From DASWJS01 sp036397035 (GTDB lineage Bacteria > Actinomycetota > AC-67), in NCBI GenBank assembly GCA_036397035.1, contig DASWJS010000024.1, forward strand, positions 1-47,482: a stretch of 47,482 bases of DNA. The letters are read 5' to 3'. The notes beneath the pieces were generated by a model. It worked only from the letters and a program-made list of their open reading frames with translations, had not been told where the DNA came from and did not search any database. Of the stretch, positions 40,956 through 47,482 are shown in pieces. Both the position numbers and the translations under genes were made by a program. The number at the start of each line of letters is the position of its first letter. Positions within the stretch are counted from its first letter, which is position 1.

Positions 40956-40961
40956 TATACT
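40956..40961 (+). promoter_or_regulatory. Proximal -10 box (TATACT) of clpC
   Basis: TATACT 36 bases before the clpC GTG, whose ribosome-binding site AAGGAAAGAAGG follows. No consensus -35; GGGAAC upstream is only 11 bases away and does not fit an ECF promoter. The rest of the 257-base gap 40740-40996 shows nothing else recognisable. Confidence 0.45.
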
Positions 40962-40996
40962 CGTCAACGACAGACCACGAAGGAAAGAAGGCAGCG

Positions 40997-43474
<2,478 letters not shown>

Positions 43475-43487
43475 ACGGCGCGGAGAC

Positions 43488-43518
43488 CAGCAGGGCCGCC
43501 TATACGGCGGCCCTGCTG
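43488..43518 (+). terminator. Strong hairpin terminator after clpC
   Basis: CAGCAGGGCCGCC (43488-43500), loop TATAC, GGCGGCCCTGCTG (43506-43518): a perfect 13-bp stem followed by CGTTGT. It begins 13 bases after the clpC stop and ends the transcript before mutY. Confidence 0.85.
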
Positions 43519-43564
43519 CGTTGTCAACGTTTACATCCAGCGCGAGCGGCGTTATGGATGGGGT

Positions 43565-44482
43565 ATGCCGCGAGCATCGGTGAATCCACGAACGCACGCG
43601 CGCGTGCTCGACTGGTTCGACTCGCACGGCCGTCCGTTCCCGTGGCGCGAGAATCGCGATCCCTACCGCACGCTCGTCGCGGAGGTCATGTTGCAGCAGA
43701 CGCAAACGGGGCGTGTCGGGCCCAGCTACGAGTCGTTCCTGAAGTCTTTCCCGACCGTGCGCAGTCTCGCGCACGCGCCGGCGATGGAGGTGATCCGCGC
43801 ATGGCGCGGGCTCGGCTACAACAAGCGCGCCGTGAACCTGCAGCAGGCCGCGCAGGTCATCGAAGCCGTGCACGGCGGCGAGGTTCCCGACGATCCGGCC
43901 GCGCTGCGCACGCTCCCCGGGGTCGGCGAGTACACGGCGAACGCGGTCGCGTGCTTCGCCTTCGACCGCCAGGTGCCGGTCGTCGACGTCAACGTCGAGC
44001 GCGTGCTGGCGCGCGCCGCGCTCGGCAAGGAGCCGGGAGAGGCGCCGAAGGACGCGATCCGGGACGCGGCGCGGGCATGGCTCCCGGCGGGGCAAGCCGA
44101 CCGCTGGAACCAGGCACTGATGGACGTCGGGGCGATGATCTGCCGGATCGACGCGCCGCTGTGCGCGAAGTGTCCGCTGAAGACGGTGTGCCGCGCGAAA
44201 GCCGGCGGCCGGCCCGGGGCGCGAGCGCCTGCGAAGAAGGCCGAGCCGTTCGAGGGCTCGCGACGCCAGAAGCGCGGCGGCATCGTCGACGCGCTCCGCG
44301 ACGCCGCATCGGACGGCATCTCGCTCCGCGCTCTCGGCGACGCGCTGCACCCGAGTCGCGAAGACCGCGACCTGATGTGGTTGGTCGAGCTGCTCCACGG
44401 GCTCGAGGCCGACGGGCTGGTCGAGCTGACCCCCGGCGCGCGCCGCGGTTCCCCGCGGGGTGTCGTACGGCTCCCCGGATAG
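43565..44482 (+). CDS. mutY: A/G-specific adenine glycosylase with unusual C terminus
   Basis: A 305-residue DNA-repair enzyme that removes adenine opposite 8-oxoguanine. VAEVMLQQTQTGRV carries catalytic Glu40, the helix-hairpin-helix LPGVGEYTANAVACF is followed by VPVVDVNVERVLAR with Asp141, and the [4Fe-4S] cysteines are Cys193, Cys200, Cys203 and Cys209. The usual NUDIX-like C-terminal domain that recognises 8-oxoG is not evident. Residues about 235-300 (GGIVDALRDAASDGISLRALGDAL, LVELLHGLEADGLVEL) look like a winged helix. The mutY position between clpC and carD recalls the mycobacterial order. ATG 43565. Confidence 0.92.
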   Translation: MPRASVNPRTHARVLDWFDSHGRPFPWRENRDPYRTLVAEVMLQQTQTGRVGPSYESFLKSFPTVRSLAHAPAMEVIRAWRGLGYNKRAVNLQQAAQVIEAVHGGEVPDDPAALRTLPGVGEYTANAVACFAFDRQVPVVDVNVERVLARAALGKEPGEAPKDAIRDAARAWLPAGQADRWNQALMDVGAMICRIDAPLCAKCPLKTVCRAKAGGRPGARAPAKKAEPFEGSRRQKRGGIVDALRDAASDGISLRALGDALHPSREDRDLMWLVELLHGLEADGLVELTPGARRGSPRGVVRLPG

Positions 44483-44484
44483 AC

Positions 44485-45450
44485 ATGTCCGTGCTTCCGT
44501 TCGAGGTCCCCGGACCTGCGTACCGGACGCGCCAGGTGCGCCACTGGGTGTTCGAGCGCTTCGCGCGTTCGTTCGAGGAGATGACCGAGCTGCCGGCGTC
44601 CGTGCGTTCGTCGCTCGCGGCGACGGCGGGCGAGGTGCGGCCCGCTCCGCTCGCGGCTCGCACCGCCGACGCGGGCGACACCGTCAAGGCGCTCTTCCCG
44701 GAATCCTACGAGACCGTCGCGATGACGTATCCGGATCGCCGCACCGTCTGCGTGTCGTCCCAAGCCGGGTGCGGGCTCGGCTGCACCTTCTGCGCGACCG
44801 GACAGATGGGTCTGCTGCGCAACCTGACGACGTGGGAGATCGTGCAGCAGGTCCTGTGGGCGGGGTCGATCTTCGGCCGCCGCCCGACGAACGTCGTGTT
44901 CATGGGCATGGGCGAGCCGCTGGCGAACTACGAGCGCGTGACGGAGGCGGTGCGCTCGATCCACGAGGACGTCGGCGTCTCCGCCCGCGGGATCACCGTC
45001 TCGACGGTCGGCCTCGTGCCGCAGATCGACGCGCTCGCGGCCGAGCCGCTGCCGGTGACGCTCGCCCTGTCGCTCCATGCGCCCGACGACGAGACGCGGT
45101 CCTCGCTGGTCCCGCTGAACGATCGCTGGCCGGTCGCGGCGTGTCTTGCCGCCGCGAAGCGCTTCCGCAAGGCGCACGGCCGGCGCGTGAGCATCGAGTA
45201 CGCGCTGATCGAGGACGTGAACGATCGCCCCTGGCAGGCGGAGTTGCTCGGGCGCTTGCTGCGCGGGACCGACTTCCACGTCAACCTGATCCCGCTGAAC
45301 CCGACGCCCGGCTACGGCGTACCGGGGTCGCGCCGCGTCCGCGCCTTCGCCGACGAGCTGGCCGCCGCCGGCGTGAACGCGACCGTTCGGGACACCCGCG
45401 GGCGCGACATCGACGCCGCCTGCGGTCAGCTCGCGCTATCGGGCGGGTGA
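44485..45450 (+). CDS. rlmN: 23S rRNA/tRNA (adenine-C2)-methyltransferase
   Basis: A 321-residue radical SAM enzyme that methylates A2503 of 23S rRNA and A37 of some tRNAs at C2. The cluster-binding motif is CGLGCTFC (Cys96, Cys100, Cys103), followed by the GMGEPLANY SAM-binding strand, TVSTVGLVPQ, ALSLHAPDDETRSSLVPLN and FHVNLIPLNPTPGY. Cys313 in IDAACGQL is the resolving/methyl-accepting catalytic cysteine near the C terminus. The N-terminal accessory domain is short. ATG 44485 is 2 bases after the mutY stop, so both are one unit. It overlaps the convergent hydrolase by 25 bases. Confidence 0.95.
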   Translation: MSVLPFEVPGPAYRTRQVRHWVFERFARSFEEMTELPASVRSSLAATAGEVRPAPLAARTADAGDTVKALFPESYETVAMTYPDRRTVCVSSQAGCGLGCTFCATGQMGLLRNLTTWEIVQQVLWAGSIFGRRPTNVVFMGMGEPLANYERVTEAVRSIHEDVGVSARGITVSTVGLVPQIDALAAEPLPVTLALSLHAPDDETRSSLVPLNDRWPVAACLAAAKRFRKAHGRRVSIEYALIEDVNDRPWQAELLGRLLRGTDFHVNLIPLNPTPGYGVPGSRRVRAFADELAAAGVNATVRDTRGRDIDAACGQLALSGG

Positions 45451-46319
45451 CTCGTCGTCGCGGGCGACTCGTCGCAGAAGCCCGCGATCAGCTCGGCAAG
45501 GCGCTCCGGGGCTTCTTCCGGCACGAAGTGGCCTGCCTCGTGGAGGCGCTCGATTCGCGCGTGCGGGATGGCGCGCTCGATGCTCGCGAGCAGGGACGGC
45601 GGGAGCGCCGGGTCCTTCATGCCCCAGACGATCATCGCCGGCGCGGTGATGCGCCCGTCGCGGCTGGCAGGCGCACGCGGTCCGATGCGTATCGCGCGAC
45701 GCAGAACGCGGCGCGTCATCGTGCGGTAGTACGCGAACGCGTTGCGCTGCCGTTCGAGCCCGCGCAGCGACTCGCGATAGGGCGCCGTGCGCTCGCGATC
45801 GAAGACGGCGGGGTCGGCGCTGCCGGCTCGGAGGAAGGCGTCGACGATCCTGTCGCCGGCGACGGTGAAGGCAAGCTCGGGGATCACCGGGATGTTGAAG
45901 GCGAGCATGTACCAGCCCCGCTTCCAATCGATCGAGCCGTACGGGGAGTTCACGACCACGAGCCGGTCGGTCACGCCGGGATGGGCGGCGGCGAGCCGGT
46001 AGGCGACGGCCCCGCCCCAGTCGTGTCCCACGATCACGGCGGGCGCCGCATCGACCGCCTCCAGGAAGCCGGCCATGGTCGCGCCGAGCGTCCGCGCGTC
46101 GAAGCCGGGCGGGCGACCGCTTCTCCCCAGCCCCGGAAGGTCGGGAACCAGGACGCGATGGCTCCGCCCGAGCGTGCCCGCGACGGCAGACCAGCAATGA
46201 CCGGTCTGCGGAAAGCCGTGCAGCAGCAAGACCGGGGTGCCCGAGCCGCGCTCGCGGTAGAAGATCTCGGTGCCGGCCGCGTCGACGATCGACTCCGTCG
46301 TCCAGGGGCTCTCGCGCAT
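45426..46319 (-). CDS. Alpha/beta-hydrolase, epoxide hydrolase/dehalogenase-like
   Basis: A 297-residue hydrolase. LLLHGFPQTG gives the oxyanion-hole HGFP (residues 34-37), IVGHDWGGAVAYRLA the nucleophile elbow with Asp100, WGMKDPALP the acid Asp236 and HEAGHFVPEE the base His264. An Asp nucleophile points to the epoxide hydrolase, haloalkane dehalogenase or fluoroacetate dehalogenase group, not to esterases. The cap domain (about 125-205) is Arg-rich. The substrate cannot be named. Start ATG 46319; no clear ribosome-binding site. Its end overlaps rlmN by 25 bases. Confidence 0.88.
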   Translation of the reverse strand: MRESPWTTESIVDAAGTEIFYRERGSGTPVLLLHGFPQTGHCWSAVAGTLGRSHRVLVPDLPGLGRSGRPPGFDARTLGATMAGFLEAVDAAPAVIVGHDWGGAVAYRLAAAHPGVTDRLVVVNSPYGSIDWKRGWYMLAFNIPVIPELAFTVAGDRIVDAFLRAGSADPAVFDRERTAPYRESLRGLERQRNAFAYYRTMTRRVLRRAIRIGPRAPASRDGRITAPAMIVWGMKDPALPPSLLASIERAIPHARIERLHEAGHFVPEEAPERLAELIAGFCDESPATTSHPPDSAS

Positions 46320-46343
46320 GCCGCATTCAAGCACGAACGTGGC

Positions 46344-46370
46344 GTGCGCCCCGGCGAAGCCGGGGCGCAC
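46344..46370. terminator. Hairpin between the orphan gene and the hydrolase
   Basis: GTGCGCCCCGGC (46344-46355), loop GAA, GCCGGGGCGCAC (46359-46370): a perfect 12-bp stem, TTC loop on the minus strand. There is no U-tract. It probably separates the 85-residue gene at 46424-46681 from the hydrolase downstream on the minus strand. Confidence 0.6.
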
Positions 46371-46423
46371 GAGGCGGAACCTGAGGAGGAGGGTTCCTTG
46401 GGTGGTGCGGGTCTGTGTGGCGG

Positions 46424-46681
46424 CTATCCGGCTCGGCGCCGGCTGCGCAGGTCGATCACGTTGGCCGTCGCCTCCAGCGGTCCGTCCGCCTCGTAGAGCG
46501 CGAACGACGCCTTGCCCCGGGACTTGCGCATCGTGCGGCGGACCGTCCGGAAGGCTTCCCACGGGTCGGCAGGATCGATCGGAACCAGAACGGCTTGGTT
46601 CTGATCCTCCATCAGTGCGCCGACGTAACCAGCGCGCTCCGGCTTGGTCATGAGCCTCTGGAAGTTGAATTCGCTGGCCAT
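46424..46681 (-). CDS. Small protein of unknown function
   Basis: An 85-residue soluble protein: MASEFNFQRLMTKPERAGY, a middle AVLVPIDPADPWEAFRTVRRTMRKSRGKASFALYEADGP and an Arg-rich tail. It is very basic in the second half and has no recognised family. The start is well supported: GGGAGGAATCAGACC gives a strong ribosome-binding site 7 bases before the ATG. A hairpin lies downstream. It is divergent from carD; any functional link is unknown. Confidence 0.6.
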   Translation of the reverse strand: MASEFNFQRLMTKPERAGYVGALMEDQNQAVLVPIDPADPWEAFRTVRRTMRKSRGKASFALYEADGPLEATANVIDLRSRRRAG

Positions 46682-46904
46682 GGTCTGATTCCTCCCTCTT
46701 GTCGGGACTCATCCAGTTTCTCCCTACTGAATGGCCCGGGTCGTGCCCTCCAGCACGTAGAAACGAGGTCCGGCCCGATTTGTGTCAGCTTGTTCTGGCG
46801 GAAATAGCGGGCAATTGTTTCGTCGGTCCTGGGGCGATGGGGAGTCGCGATCCGAAGCGGCGCCCCGTCGGGCGCTCATCAGGCCATCTACCTGCGGATT
46901 TGGG

Positions 46905-46933
46905 TTGAATGCGGGCGTCATCTCTGGTAATCT
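46905..46933 (+). promoter_or_regulatory. Consensus promoter of carD
   Basis: TTGAAT (46905-46910), 17 bases, TAATCT (46928-46933). The carD ATG at 46943 follows 9 bases later, so the transcript has at most a few untranslated bases. The gap 46682-46942 shows nothing else recognisable. Confidence 0.75.
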
Positions 46934-46942
46934 GTCTCGTCT

Positions 46943-47455
46943 ATGGCAAACAAGAAGAGCTTTCGCGTAGGTGACAAGGTCGTATATCCCCAGCATGGCG
47001 CGGCGGTGATCGAGGGAATCCAGGAACGGGAGATCGAGGGAGAGAACCGCAAGTATTGGGTCATCCGGCTCTCGTACGGAGATCTGACTCTCATGGTCCC
47101 CACGGACGGCGCCGAGGAGGTCGGGCTCCGCGGGGTGGTCCCCAAGAAGGAACTCGAACAGGTCTTCAAGGTGCTCCAGTCGAAGAAGCAGGCTCCCGCA
47201 CCGTCCAACTGGAGCCGGCGCTTCAAGGGGCACGTCGAGAAGCTCCGCTCTGGAGATATCTACCAGGTCGCGGAGGTCGTTCGGAACCTCTCTCACCGCG
47301 ACGTCGACAAGGGCCTTTCGGCCGGCGAGAAGCGGATGCTGACGCGGGCCCGCCAGATCCTGGTCTCGGAGCTGACCTTCGCGGCGAACGTGAAGGAAGA
47401 AAAGGCCGAGGCGATGCTCGACGAGGTGCTGGGCATCGCGCCCGCGCTCAACTGA
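46943..47455 (+). CDS. carD: CarD family RNA polymerase-binding transcription factor
   Basis: A 170-residue protein of the CarD/CdnL family. The N-terminal RID domain (FRVGDKVVYPQHGAAVIEGIQ, then YWVIRLSYGDLTLMVPTDGAEEVGLRGVV) binds the RNA polymerase beta subunit, and the C-terminal helical domain (NWSRRFKGHVEKLRSGDIYQVAEVVRNLSHRDVDKGLSAGEKRMLTRARQ sites) has the Trp (SNWSRR) that wedges into the promoter bubble. CarD stabilises open complexes, especially at rRNA promoters, and is essential in mycobacteria. A consensus promoter lies upstream. The ispD/ispF genes that usually follow are outside the window. Confidence 0.95.
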   Translation: MANKKSFRVGDKVVYPQHGAAVIEGIQEREIEGENRKYWVIRLSYGDLTLMVPTDGAEEVGLRGVVPKKELEQVFKVLQSKKQAPAPSNWSRRFKGHVEKLRSGDIYQVAEVVRNLSHRDVDKGLSAGEKRMLTRARQILVSELTFAANVKEEKAEAMLDEVLGIAPALN

Positions 47456-47482
47456 TACGACCAGAACGTGTGACGCGGGCGC

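Noticed and set aside
40939..40961. ECF-type promoter (GGGAAC ... ) before clpC
   Set aside because: The distance to the TATACT box is 11 bases and no ECF-type -10 follows, so the pairing is not credible.
46724..47296. A 190-codon minus-strand frame across the carD promoter and gene
   Set aside because: It is antisense to the clearly coding carD and has no ribosome-binding site or recognised motif.

Overview
The window is very GC-rich, densely packed bacterial DNA that reads as Actinomycetota. It has a WhiB protein, CarD, ClpC with two N-domain repeats, a class E-type sortase, a DUF2342 metalloprotease, a class II DAHP synthase, many GTG/TTG starts with 1- or 4-base stop/start overlaps, and several start codons placed 6-10 bases after a TANNNT -10 box (leaderless style). 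Gene order recalls Mycobacterium tuberculosis blocks from memory: tad genes and helicase (about Rv3649-Rv3660c); DUF2342-tilS-hpt-ftsH-folE-folP-folB-folK-DUF2520-panC-panD-coaX-lysS-clpC (Rv3626c-Rv3596c); mutY and carD beyond; and an inserted permease-trkA-trkA-OB-fold block (Rv2690c-Rv2694c). The lineage is not a classical mycobacterium or streptomycete: it carries a K+-dependent type membrane pyrophosphatase and an MFS-dTMP kinase fusion. I cannot name the class or genus.

Layout. 1-3937: a truncated HlyD-like reading frame joined in frame to what looks like a TadE tail (probable chimera), a TadG-like protein, a PPOX-fold flavoprotein, a sortase with a translationally coupled secreted protein, and a small Zn-ribbon-like protein. 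3934-6210: DEAH helicase with DUF1998-type cysteines. 6284-17475: mostly ion transport (CaCA-type exchanger, pyrophosphatase, CPA2 antiporter, two RCK/TrkA subunits, a KimA-like K+ permease) plus LytR-CpsA-Psr, OB-fold and HD-domain proteins. 17520-22606: a large membrane protein, MFS-thymidylate kinase fusion, HolB and tRNA-Thr(CGT). 22675-29647: WhiB, DUF2342 protease, TilS, Hpt, FtsH and a D-amino-acid-oxidase-like enzyme. 29657-30865: a DEAD-box RNA helicase on the minus strand. 31037-37089: cofactor genes for folate (folE, folP, folB, folK), pantothenate/CoA (DUF2520, panC, panD, coaX) and NAD (nadC), nearly all with overlapping stop/start codons. 37155-37813: a VapBC-like toxin-antitoxin pair. 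37841-47455: lysS, class II DAHP synthase, clpC, mutY, rlmN, an alpha/beta hydrolase, an orphan 85-residue gene and carD.

How it fits together: the transport genes couple pyrophosphate hydrolysis, cation/H+ exchange and K+ uptake. FtsH, ClpC, WhiB and CarD are core stress and proteostasis functions. The cofactor block makes folate, CoA and NAD. No CRISPR array, prophage or insertion sequence is visible and no gene-free stretch exceeds 300 bases. The points most worth a second look are the KimA-like permease with two RCK subunits and no TrkH, a perfect CRP-type palindrome enclosing the whiB ribosome-binding site, the MFS-Tmk fusion, the widespread leaderless start architecture, and the chimeric left edge.
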